From Anaerolineaceae bacterium UBA2260 (GTDB taxonomy: Bacteria; Chloroflexota; Anaerolineae; Anaerolineales; Anaerolineaceae): 20,835 nt of DNA. Each line of letters opens with the position of its first letter. The stretch's first letter is position 1. A program made the position numbers and the translations under genes. The stretch lies in the NCBI GenBank assembly GCA_002347485.1, contig DDXM01000060.1, forward strand, positions 14,935-35,769. The letters are read 5' to 3'. This document shows, in pieces, positions 1 through 7,271 of the stretch. Under the pieces are notes generated by a model. That model had not been told where the DNA came from. It saw only the letters and a list, made by a program, of their open reading frames with translations, and searched no databases.

Positions 1-554
1 TGGATGCGCCGGATCTCGGTGCGCATTTCCTCGCGCAATTTCGCGTCAAGATTGGAAAGCGGTTCATCCATCAGCAGAACCTTGGGTTCCATCACCAACG
101 CGCGGGCGAGCGCGACCCGCTGTTGCTGCCCGCCTGATAATTGGGTGGGAGCGCGGTGACCGTAACCCTCCAGGTGAACAAGGTCCAATACCCTATTCAC
201 TCTCTCAATGATCTCAGATTTTGGTAAGCGCTGAACATTCAACCCATAAGCGATATTCTCAAAAACCGTAAGGTGTGGAAAGATGGCGTAGCTTTGAAAA
301 ACCATCGACATATCCCGTTTATGCGGTGGCAAGGAATTGATGTGGACACCGTCGAGGATGATCTCTCCAGATGTGGGAAATTCGAAACCGGCGATCATGC
401 GCAAGGTGGTCGTCTTGCCGCAACCGCTGGGACCCAACAGGGTGACCAATTCACCCTTTTCGATTTCCAGGCTCACATTGTGCACAGCAGTGACCTCGCT
501 GACACCTCCCCGGGGAGGAAATACCTTGGTGATGTTTTTTAGCGTCAGATACAT
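1..554 (-). CDS. ABC importer ATP-binding protein (Fe3+/spermidine/phosphonate-type), C-terminus beyond window
   Basis: This is the nucleotide-binding subunit that powers the importer whose permease and lipoprotein lie just upstream on the same strand; it acts on the cytoplasmic face of the membrane. The first 184 residues are visible. They contain Walker A GPSGCGKTT (41-49), the Q-loop glutamine (Q87), the signature LSGGQQQ (139-145), Walker B VLLMDEP (159-165) with catalytic Glu164, and the D-loop SNLDAK. These motifs are typical of the PotA/FbpC/UgpC-like group. The ATG is 22 bases after the permease stop and is preceded by a GAGGTGA ribosome site, so translation is probably coupled. The switch histidine and any C-terminal regulatory (TOBE) domain lie outside the window, so the substrate class cannot be narrowed from this subunit. 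Confidence 0.95.
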   Translation of the reverse strand, partial: MYLTLKNITKVFPPRGGVSEVTAVHNVSLEIEKGELVTLLGPSGCGKTTTLRMIAGFEFPTSGEIILDGVHINSLPPHKRDMSMVFQSYAIFPHLTVFENIAYGLNVQRLPKSEIIERVNRVLDLVHLEGYGHRAPTQLSGGQQQRVALARALVMEPKVLLMDEPLSNLDAKLREEMRTEIRRI

Positions 555-576
555 TGATCGTCACCTCGTTTTTCGA

Positions 577-2844
577 TCAAAAGCCCTGGCTCATATCGAC
601 CGAGCCCCTGCCTTTGAAAAGCTTGTTCATCAATAGATTGAGTACTAATATGGCAATCATGACAAACACGATGATCACAGTGGAGTACGCCGCGGCAATG
701 CTCACACCGCCCTGCTCCCACTCGCTCAGGATGGAAGCGGTGACGATGCGCCACTTGGCGCTGACGAGGAAGATGATCGCGGATAGGCTGGTCATGTGGC
801 GCGTGAAGCTGAAGATCAAACCGGCGAATAGCGCGGGCAGGATGAGCGGTAAAGTAACCTTTCTGAAGGTGTACTGCGCGTCAGCGCCAAGGATATTGGA
901 AGCTTCCTCGATCGAGGGGTCGATCTGCTGGAGCGCCGCCATACCTGAACGTACGGACGCGGGCAGGCTGCGCACGATGAACGCCGCCATGATGATGTAA
1001 GCCCCACCAACCATGGCAAACGGCATGCCCGTGAAACTCAACGCGGCTGGAACGATCAATCCGAGTATCCCCAACCCAATACGCATTCCCTTGCCCGAGA
1101 CATTTTGCAGGAGAATCACCCCGGCAAACGCAAGGATGATGGCTAGAAGCGCATCGGTTGGCTGGAAAACCACTTTCAGGTAATCAGCGAATTGGAAAAG
1201 CGCGTTGCTCCAGAAACCGCGTTCCAGCGAACGGCTGAAGTTTGCCAGCGGCCTGGCAATCGCGACCGCCCAGTTGTTGGACATCACGTACACACCGATC
1301 ACGGCTGCCGCCAGGGCAAAGGCTTTTTTCTTGTGGGTGAATAAGATGAGGATTGCGAGAGCCAGGTAAATGCCGCCAAGATAGTAATACATGGCTGCCG
1401 GTTGCACCTTCGATAAAAGCACCCCAACGGCAGTGCCAGCGACCAGAATGATCACGCGTTCAAATGGTTTCTTACCCACCACCTGACCATAGAAAAGGGC
1501 GAGAACGGCGTACACAACGATCGCGAGCGCCAACGGCGGTTTGTTGAACGCCATAATAAAACCGATGCCAAGGATGGTGCCAGGGACCGCGCCGCCCAGG
1601 TTGGAGCTGAAATCAAGCGCGTCTTTGCCAGTAAACTTTTTACGCACCACCAGCCACGCGATAATCATCCCCAGGATGGCTGCGACCGGGGTCGCCAGGA
1701 TGCTGAGGAACGTGGTGTCGAGGATCGCCTCAACCCCACGCGTTAAGGTCATCGTCCAATGGCGCAATGTCGGACTGAAGTCTATCCCCCAGGCTGTACT
1801 GAAGGAACCATAGATGATAGTGGCATACAGCAGCAGAATAAAAGCAATAATCAGGTAAGTGATAATGTTGATCGCCCAGCGGATAATCGGATCCTTTTCC
1901 ATGATCTGGGATCCCGCTGGCTTACCGGTGACCGATATGTAGGAACGGCGATTAACGTAATAACGCTGGACGAGGAAGATCACCAGCGTTGGAATGATCA
2001 AGACCAGTGAAAGAGCGGAAGCTTTCTGGTAGTTGTACTCACCGATGACTGCCAGAAAAATCTGGGAAGAGAGAACCGTTTTATTACCCGCGATAAAAAG
2101 CGGGTTTCCCAGGTCAGCCAGGGACTCGACAAACAACAACAGGAAGGAACCTGCGATTCCCGGGATTAAGAGCGGGAGAGTGATGGTTCGAAAAAGGTGA
2201 AATCTACCTGCTCCCAGGCTGGCAGCGGCTTCTTCTATCGCAGGGTTCAAACGCTCCAGCATCGCTTTCAACATTAAATAGGAAACCGAAAAAAAGGTGA
2301 TCGTCTGGACGATGACCAGGCCGTCCAGACCGTAAATATCATTGGCGCCGGGAACATAAGTGATTCCTAAAAGTTTGTTGGTGATCAATCCGTTGCGCCC
2401 AAACAGCAGGATCATCGCCAACGCCAGAGCGAATGGGGGTGAAACGGTTGGTATGAGCGCCAGCCAGTGCACGATCTTTTTACCGGGGATATTACAGCGC
2501 ACCACGGCGTAAGCAAAGATGAAACCTACCAGCGTACCGGAAGCCGCGGTCAGCAGACCCATCAGCATGGTATCGGTGAACGCCCTCCGCAGTCCCGGAC
2601 CGTAATAATCGTCGAAGTAGCGGGCAAAGTAGGTCAGGTCAAAGTTACCTTCTTTGGAAATGAACCCGCCTGCAATCGATTTGTATAAAGGAAAAATGAC
2701 GAAAACCGCGATAAAAATGCCTGAAAGCAGCAGGCTCATAAACAGGACCGGGTCTCTGCCGATCAATGAGAATTCACGGATGCGACGGATAATGCCTGAT
2801 GAAAACTTTTGAGGGGATTCAGTGCCTGGTGATCGTGTCTGCAT
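577..2844 (-). CDS. Fused two-domain ABC transporter permease with an unusual insertion
   Basis: This is the membrane channel of the importer, with two BinB-type permease domains fused in one chain as in FbpB/ThiP-like proteins. Each half carries an EAA loop that docks the ATPase: EEAAASLGAG near residue 202 and EEASNILGAD near 645. I place the start at the ATG at 2844 (755 residues), which has CGGAGG just upstream. An in-frame GTG at 2862 is possible but has no ribosome site and sits on the arm of a hairpin. FbpB-type fusions are usually about 500 to 600 residues. The excess is a block of about 165 residues (roughly 437-603) between AFNKPP and FTGMPF, with five or six hydrophobic stretches, interrupting the second permease domain. 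The reading frame stays open and ends normally. The substrate is unknown: ferric iron, 2-aminoethylphosphonate and other small anions are all possible for this family. Confidence 0.93.
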   Translation of the reverse strand: MQTRSPGTESPQKFSSGIIRRIREFSLIGRDPVLFMSLLLSGIFIAVFVIFPLYKSIAGGFISKEGNFDLTYFARYFDDYYGPGLRRAFTDTMLMGLLTAASGTLVGFIFAYAVVRCNIPGKKIVHWLALIPTVSPPFALALAMILLFGRNGLITNKLLGITYVPGANDIYGLDGLVIVQTITFFSVSYLMLKAMLERLNPAIEEAAASLGAGRFHLFRTITLPLLIPGIAGSFLLLFVESLADLGNPLFIAGNKTVLSSQIFLAVIGEYNYQKASALSLVLIIPTLVIFLVQRYYVNRRSYISVTGKPAGSQIMEKDPIIRWAINIITYLIIAFILLLYATIIYGSFSTAWGIDFSPTLRHWTMTLTRGVEAILDTTFLSILATPVAAILGMIIAWLVVRKKFTGKDALDFSSNLGGAVPGTILGIGFIMAFNKPPLALAIVVYAVLALFYGQVVGKKPFERVIILVAGTAVGVLLSKVQPAAMYYYLGGIYLALAILILFTHKKKAFALAAAVIGVYVMSNNWAVAIARPLANFSRSLERGFWSNALFQFADYLKVVFQPTDALLAIILAFAGVILLQNVSGKGMRIGLGILGLIVPAALSFTGMPFAMVGGAYIIMAAFIVRSLPASVRSGMAALQQIDPSIEEASNILGADAQYTFRKVTLPLILPALFAGLIFSFTRHMTSLSAIIFLVSAKWRIVTASILSEWEQGGVSIAAAYSTVIIVFVMIAILVLNLLMNKLFKGRGSVDMSQGF

Positions 2845-2861
2845 GCGCCTCCGACCATACA

Positions 2862-2887
2862 CACTGGGCGGCTTGCGCCGCCCAGTG
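2862..2887 (-). other. Intercistronic hairpin between binding-protein and permease genes
   Basis: A perfect 10-base-pair inverted repeat (CACTGGGCGG / CCGCCCAGTG) with a six-base loop lies between the lipoprotein stop and the permease start. No T-tract follows it on the minus strand, so it is not a classical intrinsic terminator. In other binding-protein operons (malE-malF is the known example) such hairpins protect the upstream message and let the binding protein be made in excess. That role here is inferred. Confidence 0.7.
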
Positions 2888-2901
2888 CAATTTTATCGTG
2901 C

Positions 2902-3951
2902 TTATTGTTTCAGGTTTTCAGCGTTGGCAATTTCGTTAGTGAATTTGTCAACGAAAGCGGTTTTGTTGGTGCCAGCCCAAATGAAGTCGTAATCGATCAG
3001 GTTAACTTCGAGCAACTCAGGGTGAGAAAGTTCCACACCATTGATCGTGGGAGCCTGGTAAGCGTGGTATTTGGGTCCCAGCGCCTGACCTTCAGGAGAG
3101 ATCGCCCAATCAAACCAGAGTTTGGCGGCTTGCATATGCTTAGCGCCTTTAAGGATTCCCATGCCACCGATCTCGTACCCGGTGCCTTCTTCGGGGAAGG
3201 TTAGTTCAAGCGGGCAGCTGTTATTTTCGATCTCGTTCACAGTATCGTGAGAGAAAACGATCGCTACCGCGGCCTCACCCTGGCAGACGAACTTGGCAGG
3301 TGCGGCACCACTCTTGGTGAACTGCGCGATCTGACCAGCGTACTGCCTGATATATTCCCAACCGGCTTCTTCGCCACGAATTTGCAGAATGGTCGCCAGC
3401 GCGGTGTAAGAAGTACCTGATGTCGATGGATGTGCAACCATGATCTGACCGGTAAATTCGGGCTTCAACAGGTCATCCCAGGATGTGGGTGCTTTTACAT
3501 CCGGGTGTTCCGCCAGCCAGTTCTTATTGGTCGCGAAGCCAAGCGATCCGACATACACCCCGACCCATTGATTATCGGCATCCTTCATCAATTTCGGGTC
3601 ACGGATGTTCTTGTAATTTGGAGAATCGTAAGCTTCGAGTAAACCTTTCTCCTTGGCAGCGATAAAGCTATCGATGGGGCCGCCCCACCAAATGTCGAAT
3701 GTGGGCGCTTCCTTCTCCGCCTCAACGCGGGCCAGGGCTTCACCAGATGACATGCGGACGTAATTAACCGTAATGCCATACTTGGCTTCAAACTCCTGCT
3801 TCATTCCCTGGCACCACTCCTCCTGCGGTGTGCACAAGACATTAAGTTCTGTGTCCGCCACCTCAGTCGGCGCGGCGGTCTGACATGCGGCTAAGACTGC
3901 CACCGCGATGAAGAGAACCGCCATCAATAATCCTGTTTTCTTTGCTGTCAT
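2902..3951 (-). CDS. ABC importer substrate-binding lipoprotein (iron/phosphonate-type family 1)
   Basis: This is the extracytoplasmic ligand-capture protein of the importer, 349 residues. The N-terminus is a lipoprotein signal: Lys4/Lys5, a hydrophobic stretch, then lipobox L20-A-A-C23, so it should be anchored to the membrane by lipid. The mature part has the fold markers of the FbpA/AfuA/PhnS-like group, including FDIWWGGP (86-92), SGTSYTALA (178-186), and the C-terminal ISPEGQALG (284-292). A clear adjacent Tyr-Tyr pair, used by FbpA proteins to bind Fe3+, is not evident, so iron is not assured. Four non-lipobox cysteines (C40, C47, C223, C246) are unusual for an exported binding protein and could form disulfides. 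The start is firm: AGGAGGAA precedes the ATG. It is first in the operon, downstream of a strong promoter. Confidence 0.93.
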   Translation of the reverse strand: MTAKKTGLLMAVLFIAVAVLAACQTAAPTEVADTELNVLCTPQEEWCQGMKQEFEAKYGITVNYVRMSSGEALARVEAEKEAPTFDIWWGGPIDSFIAAKEKGLLEAYDSPNYKNIRDPKLMKDADNQWVGVYVGSLGFATNKNWLAEHPDVKAPTSWDDLLKPEFTGQIMVAHPSTSGTSYTALATILQIRGEEAGWEYIRQYAGQIAQFTKSGAAPAKFVCQGEAAVAIVFSHDTVNEIENNSCPLELTFPEEGTGYEIGGMGILKGAKHMQAAKLWFDWAISPEGQALGPKYHAYQAPTINGVELSHPELLEVNLIDYDFIWAGTNKTAFVDKFTNEIANAENLKQ

Positions 3952-4003
3952 CTTTTCCTCCTGGGAACTAAATAATTGGATATCCGATAATATCCGTCAC
4001 AGG

Positions 4004-4027
4004 TTACACAATACACATCCTGTGTAA
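4004..4027. promoter_or_regulatory. Candidate operator: inverted repeat overlapping the start of transcription
   Basis: TTACACA (4004-4010) and TGTGTAA (4021-4027) are exact inverted repeats separated by 10 bases. They sit directly downstream of the -10 box of the binding-protein promoter, so a bound repressor would block initiation. A second overlapping pair, CACAGG / CCTGTG, is nested in the same region, and TATCCG is repeated at 3981 and 3991. The cognate regulator is not identifiable from the sequence. Confidence 0.45.
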
Positions 4028-4029
4028 TT

Positions 4030-4059
4030 ATTATGCAATTTTTACAGCGTCTTTGTCAA
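4030..4059 (-). promoter_or_regulatory. Sigma-70-type promoter of the ABC importer operon
   Basis: On the minus strand a perfect -35 TTGACA (4059-4054) is followed after 18 bases by CATAAT (4035-4030), five of six matches to the -10 consensus. It drives the binding-protein gene, leaving a leader of roughly 70 bases before its ATG. Confidence 0.75.
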
Positions 4060-4069
4060 GTTGAAACAT

Positions 4070-4104
4070 AAAAAATCGAGGGTGAACAATATTGTTCGCC
4101 CTCG
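4070..4104 (-). terminator. Intrinsic terminator of the thioredoxin/CcdA-like gene
   Basis: A 28-base near-perfect palindrome (4077-4104; arms CGAGGG...CCCTCG with one mismatched pair) is followed on the minus strand by A and then six Ts. It starts 18 bases after the stop codon of the upstream gene and separates it from the importer promoter. Confidence 0.85.
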
Positions 4105-4122
4105 CAATATGCAGGTTCCGCA

Positions 4123-5604
4123 CTAATGGTGATGCGTGGTCTTCCTTGGCGATTTTACGGCGTTCCGTTTGGAATATTCTGTTCCGATATGGATGCCTTT
4201 TTTGGGCAGGATCACGCGATGGATGAGCAAGATAAGCAGGGTGATCGCGAAGGCGATTCCAAAGACGATTAGTGATTTCTCAATATCACTCATTAATTCT
4301 GGTTTGACCAGCATGACGATCGCCAGAGTGAGCATCAACACGCCGCCGATCAACTTAAGAATTCGACCGTGCTTTTCCTCGATGCGCGAGGACTTCAGCG
4401 TGAACACCGCCACCAGAAAGATGCCCAACTCATCCAACTGGTAAATGATCATGTAAAGCAACAGCAGCAGGACAAAGGTGATGGCTGTCGCTTGCTGAGC
4501 CGAGATGAGGTTGGTCCACAGGACAGGGAAACCGGCGGTGCAGGAGAATTCCACCAGCGATACGCCCGCCGCCAGTACTATGGTTCCGCCGATCAATCCC
4601 CACCAGGAATCCCCGGCGTCCATCACCTTGCGGATGCGCTGATAGATGCCAGGTTTCTTGTCATCTGAGATGGTGAAAGAAACACCTTCTTTATAGAAGA
4701 AATAATCCTTGATGTTGACGATGCCGAAGAAAAGCGCCACCAGGGCGACAACCACCTGGATCCATCCGACGAAGCTGACGATTTTCAGCACCGTGAACAA
4801 CCCGGCGATGAAGAGCGCGTAGATTGCCGCGGTGACGGTCAGGAAAACAAGACCGATCACGAGCACCTTTTTCCGTGACCCGGTGTGCAGGGTGATCGCC
4901 AGCAGCATGCTCAGCACCCATAACGAGCAGGGGTTAAACCCATCCACAAACGCGATCAGCGCGGTGCTGAGGAAGAGCCCCATCTTCGAGAAATCCACTT
5001 CTCCAAATAAAGGGAGATTTGTACGATCTGGATCATCGCCTGGATTATTAGCGGGGTCATTATCCGGTGTCGCTTCAGTACCTTTTTCAGTGGGAACCGC
5101 CGTCGGCGTGGCACTTTCCACAGGATCAGTAGCGCCGAAAGGTATAAAACCTTTCCCCGCGATAACCAGCGCACCCTTGTCTTCGCAGCTTTCTGTCAGG
5201 CATGTCTCCACCTTACTGGTGAATTCTTGCGCAAACTCATCTGCAAAGCCCTCCCATACAGTATCTCCAATAAAAATTGTGGGTACATATCGGGGTTCGA
5301 TGCCGTAGGCCGCGCCCATATCAGAAAAAAGTTTCTGGTTGTCTTCGTTGTAATAAATCTCGAATTCATACAACTTCACGCTTGGATATTGAGTTGCCAA
5401 TCCTTCCAATATGGGTTTTGCCTTTGCGCAGTGCGGGCAGCCGTCTCCCCAGAAGAAATAGATCACCACCTCGTTGTCACTCTGCTGCACCACCGAGAGC
5501 GGCTGCGCAGACGGCGCGCCGACTGCCGCAGAGACGCCCAACGGTGATAAGAGGATGAAAACAAAGGCGATTGCGAAGGCAACTGCGAGAATTTTTCGGG
5601 TCAT
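4123..5604 (-). CDS. Exported thioredoxin domain fused to a CcdA/DsbD-like membrane domain
   Basis: This is a likely membrane thiol-disulfide protein that moves reducing power across the membrane or handles disulfides outside the cytoplasm, 493 residues. It has an N-terminal signal or anchor segment (residues 4-27), then a thioredoxin-like domain (about 45-140) with active site C56-P-H-C59 and the cis-proline region YVPTIFIG. A second cysteine pair follows (C135, C140), then a low-complexity linker rich in Pro/Thr/Asp (about 158-198). The C-terminal half has six or more membrane helices resembling the CcdA/DsbD core, with cysteines C226 (GFNPC) and C355 (EFSCTAGFP) as the probable membrane redox pair. 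The tail ends in three histidines. No strong ribosome site precedes the ATG. It is flanked by a sugar kinase and the importer, so context gives no partner; cytochrome c maturation is one possible role. Confidence 0.88.
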   Translation of the reverse strand: MTRKILAVAFAIAFVFILLSPLGVSAAVGAPSAQPLSVVQQSDNEVVIYFFWGDGCPHCAKAKPILEGLATQYPSVKLYEFEIYYNEDNQKLFSDMGAAYGIEPRYVPTIFIGDTVWEGFADEFAQEFTSKVETCLTESCEDKGALVIAGKGFIPFGATDPVESATPTAVPTEKGTEATPDNDPANNPGDDPDRTNLPLFGEVDFSKMGLFLSTALIAFVDGFNPCSLWVLSMLLAITLHTGSRKKVLVIGLVFLTVTAAIYALFIAGLFTVLKIVSFVGWIQVVVALVALFFGIVNIKDYFFYKEGVSFTISDDKKPGIYQRIRKVMDAGDSWWGLIGGTIVLAAGVSLVEFSCTAGFPVLWTNLISAQQATAITFVLLLLLYMIIYQLDELGIFLVAVFTLKSSRIEEKHGRILKLIGGVLMLTLAIVMLVKPELMSDIEKSLIVFGIAFAITLLILLIHRVILPKKGIHIGTEYSKRNAVKSPRKTTHHH

Positions 5605-5651
5605 GGAAGTGATGCCAACTTTCTCATAGATGAGTTACGTATCGAGAAGCA

Positions 5652-5679
5652 ATTTTACCTGAAAAACAAGCCAGGGCAA
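5652..5679 (-). promoter_or_regulatory. Possible promoter for the thioredoxin/CcdA-like gene
   Basis: On the minus strand TTGCCC (5679-5674, four of six) is separated by 16 bases from TAAAAT (5657-5652, five of six), about 45 bases before the ATG at 5604. It lies in the 124-base gap after the kinase gene. Confidence 0.35.
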
Positions 5680-5728
5680 AGAAACATCCTCTTGTTAAAG
5701 ACAACCTAAAAGTTAATCTAAAAATTCG

Positions 5729-6655
5729 TCAACTGCGTGCCAATGCCAGGGCGCCAACCAGGCCAACGCGGTCGCCAAGCGCTGCGGTGGTAAGCGTGAA
5801 GTCCTCCAGGTACATGGGCGAGATCACGGTTTCCTTTAGCGCTTTCTTCACCGGGTCCATGAGCAGATCCCCGGCTTTAGTCACGCTTCCTCCCAGGATA
5901 ACGATGGTGGGGTTGAACAGGTGCGCCAGGTCAGCGATCGCGCGCCCAAGGAAGGTGCCGCCGATGTTGAACGCCTCAATGGATAATTCGTCCCCCAACC
6001 CTGCGGCGCGTGCGATGGTGCGCGCGGAAACGGGTTCCTCATCCTGCGTGAGGAGGGATGAGCGGCCCGCCGCCAATTCACGTTTTACGTAATTGGCAAT
6101 GCCGGTGCCTGAAGATATCGCTTCAAGATGACCGCGGAAACCGCAGCCGCACATCGGCCCATCGGGCAGCACCGTGATGTGCCCCACTTCAGCCGCCAGT
6201 CCGTTGGCGCCGACCAGCAACCGGTCATCCACGATGATTCCGCCGCCCAATCCTGTGCTGACCGTGAGATAGATGAGATTGTGATGACCAACACCCGCGC
6301 CATACTTCCACTCACCCAGGGCGGCCAGGTTGGCATCGTTTCCAAGGCGCACTTCTACATTAAATCTATTTTCAACGAGTTCTTTTAAGTGCAGTCCGTT
6401 CCAGTTGGGGATGTTCGGGATCTGGTAGGTGATGCCGGTCACGGGGTTGAGTGCGCCGGGAGCGCCCAGCGCGATGCGCCTGACCCCGGAGTCGTCAGGC
6501 CAAATAGACGCGATCAGGCTGTATAGTCTTTCAATGGCCGGTTCACCTCCCTGCGTCGGGATCGTCCGCAGGACGCGCGGTTCTATGCCTTCAGCGGGAT
6601 AAAGTCCTGCCCGTAATTGCGTTCCGCCAATATCCACCGCAATATCATCCATCAT
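5729..6655 (-). CDS. ROK-family sugar kinase (glucokinase-like)
   Basis: Probable cytoplasmic ATP-dependent hexose kinase, 308 residues, the normal size for a non-DNA-binding ROK protein. No helix-turn-helix precedes the kinase domain, so it is a kinase rather than a NagC/XylR-type repressor. Visible motifs are the phosphate-binding DIGGT (8-12), GNDAN (105-109) with catalytic-base Asp107, STGLGGGI (133-140), and the sugar and zinc region E156-V-G-H159 followed by C169-G-C171-G. The usual third zinc cysteine of the ROK signature (C-x-C-G-x-x-G-C-x-E) is His176 here, which could still bind zinc. AGGAG lies five bases before the first of two adjacent ATG codons. Glucose is the most common substrate; N-acetylmannosamine or another hexose is not excluded. 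Confidence 0.9.
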   Translation of the reverse strand: MMDDIAVDIGGTQLRAGLYPAEGIEPRVLRTIPTQGGEPAIERLYSLIASIWPDDSGVRRIALGAPGALNPVTGITYQIPNIPNWNGLHLKELVENRFNVEVRLGNDANLAALGEWKYGAGVGHHNLIYLTVSTGLGGGIIVDDRLLVGANGLAAEVGHITVLPDGPMCGCGFRGHLEAISSGTGIANYVKRELAAGRSSLLTQDEEPVSARTIARAAGLGDELSIEAFNIGGTFLGRAIADLAHLFNPTIVILGGSVTKAGDLLMDPVKKALKETVISPMYLEDFTLTTAALGDRVGLVGALALARS

Positions 6656-6763
6656 GGCTTCTCCTGAAATTCAAGCTCGAGTTGATTTTACCAGAATGCG
6701 GTTTAATGAGCCTGTTCATGAGAAAATGGATATAACGAATTCCAATATCCAGAAAAAATTTCC

Positions 6764-6791
6764 TTGCCCGCTGGCGAAACCGTGTTATAAT
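6764..6791 (+). promoter_or_regulatory. rplS promoter with extended -10
   Basis: TTGCCC (6764-6769), a 16-base spacer, and perfect TATAAT (6786-6791) preceded by TGT (6783-6785), the extended -10 element. It lies about 50 bases before the rplS ATG in the 185-base gap that separates rplS from the divergent kinase gene. No clear promoter for the kinase was seen in that gap. Confidence 0.75.
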
Positions 6792-6840
6792 TTTTCCTCG
6801 CGCCGTGAAGGCAGCATGATCATAAAAAAGCAGGTGTAAA

Positions 6841-7188
6841 ATGAGCGATATCTTAACAGCATATGATGCCCCCGTGAACCCCAACATTCCCGACCTGAGA
6901 ACCGGGGACATGGTGAGTGTGCACGTCAAAATTAAGGAAGGCAACCGCGAACGTATCCAGGAGTTCAAAGGTGTGGTGCTTTACCAGCATAACAACGGTA
7001 ACAATTCCTCCTTTACAGTTCGCCGCGTTGCCAGCAATGGGATCGGTGTGGAACGCACCTTCCTGCTGCGTTCCCCGCGCATCGAAAAGGTGGTCGTGGA
7101 GCGTCACAGCAAGGTACGCCGCTCACGCCTGTACTTCCTGCGCGAACGTTCCGGCAAGAGCGCGCGCCTCAAGCAGAAATTCAACTAG
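6841..7188 (+). CDS. rplS: 50S ribosomal protein L19
   Basis: Large-subunit ribosomal protein located at the 30S-50S interface, 115 residues as usual for the family. Diagnostic stretches are DLRTGDMVSVHVKIKEG, FKGVV, FTVRRVASNGIGVERTFLL, and KVRRSRLYFLRER. The ATG follows AGGTG at seven bases. In many bacteria rplS is last in an rpsP-rimM-trmD-rplS operon; here it stands alone with its own promoter and terminator, and none of those partners is in the window. Confidence 0.97.
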   Translation: MSDILTAYDAPVNPNIPDLRTGDMVSVHVKIKEGNRERIQEFKGVVLYQHNNGNNSSFTVRRVASNGIGVERTFLLRSPRIEKVVVERHSKVRRSRLYFLRERSGKSARLKQKFN

Positions 7189-7210
7189 ATACCCTCCGTT
7201 AGATCCCATC

Positions 7211-7244
7211 AAGGGTGCAACCTATGCCGTGGTTGCGCCCTTTT
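7211..7244 (+). terminator. Intrinsic terminator after rplS
   Basis: AAGGGTGCAACC (7211-7222) pairs with GGTTGCGCCCTT (7231-7242) across an eight-base loop, with one G-U pair, ending in TTTT. The T-tract is short and runs into a TATAAT box at 7248-7253, so some read-through to the next gene is plausible. Confidence 0.8.
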
Positions 7245-7271
7245 CTATATAATTCCTCAAGGAGTTGTTGA

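Noticed and set aside
2845..2862. GTG start for the permease at 2862
   Set aside because: It has no ribosome site and abuts the intercistronic hairpin; ATG 2844 has CGGAGG just upstream.
3979..3999. Fur box suggested by GATAATATC near the importer promoter
   Set aside because: Only one nine-base unit resembles a Fur repeat, and it lies downstream of the likely transcription start; the match is too weak to assign a regulator.
4123..4135. C-terminal His-His-His of the thioredoxin/CcdA-like protein as an artificial tag
   Set aside because: Three histidines after Thr-Thr are within natural variation, and the surrounding sequence continues as ordinary genome with a native terminator.
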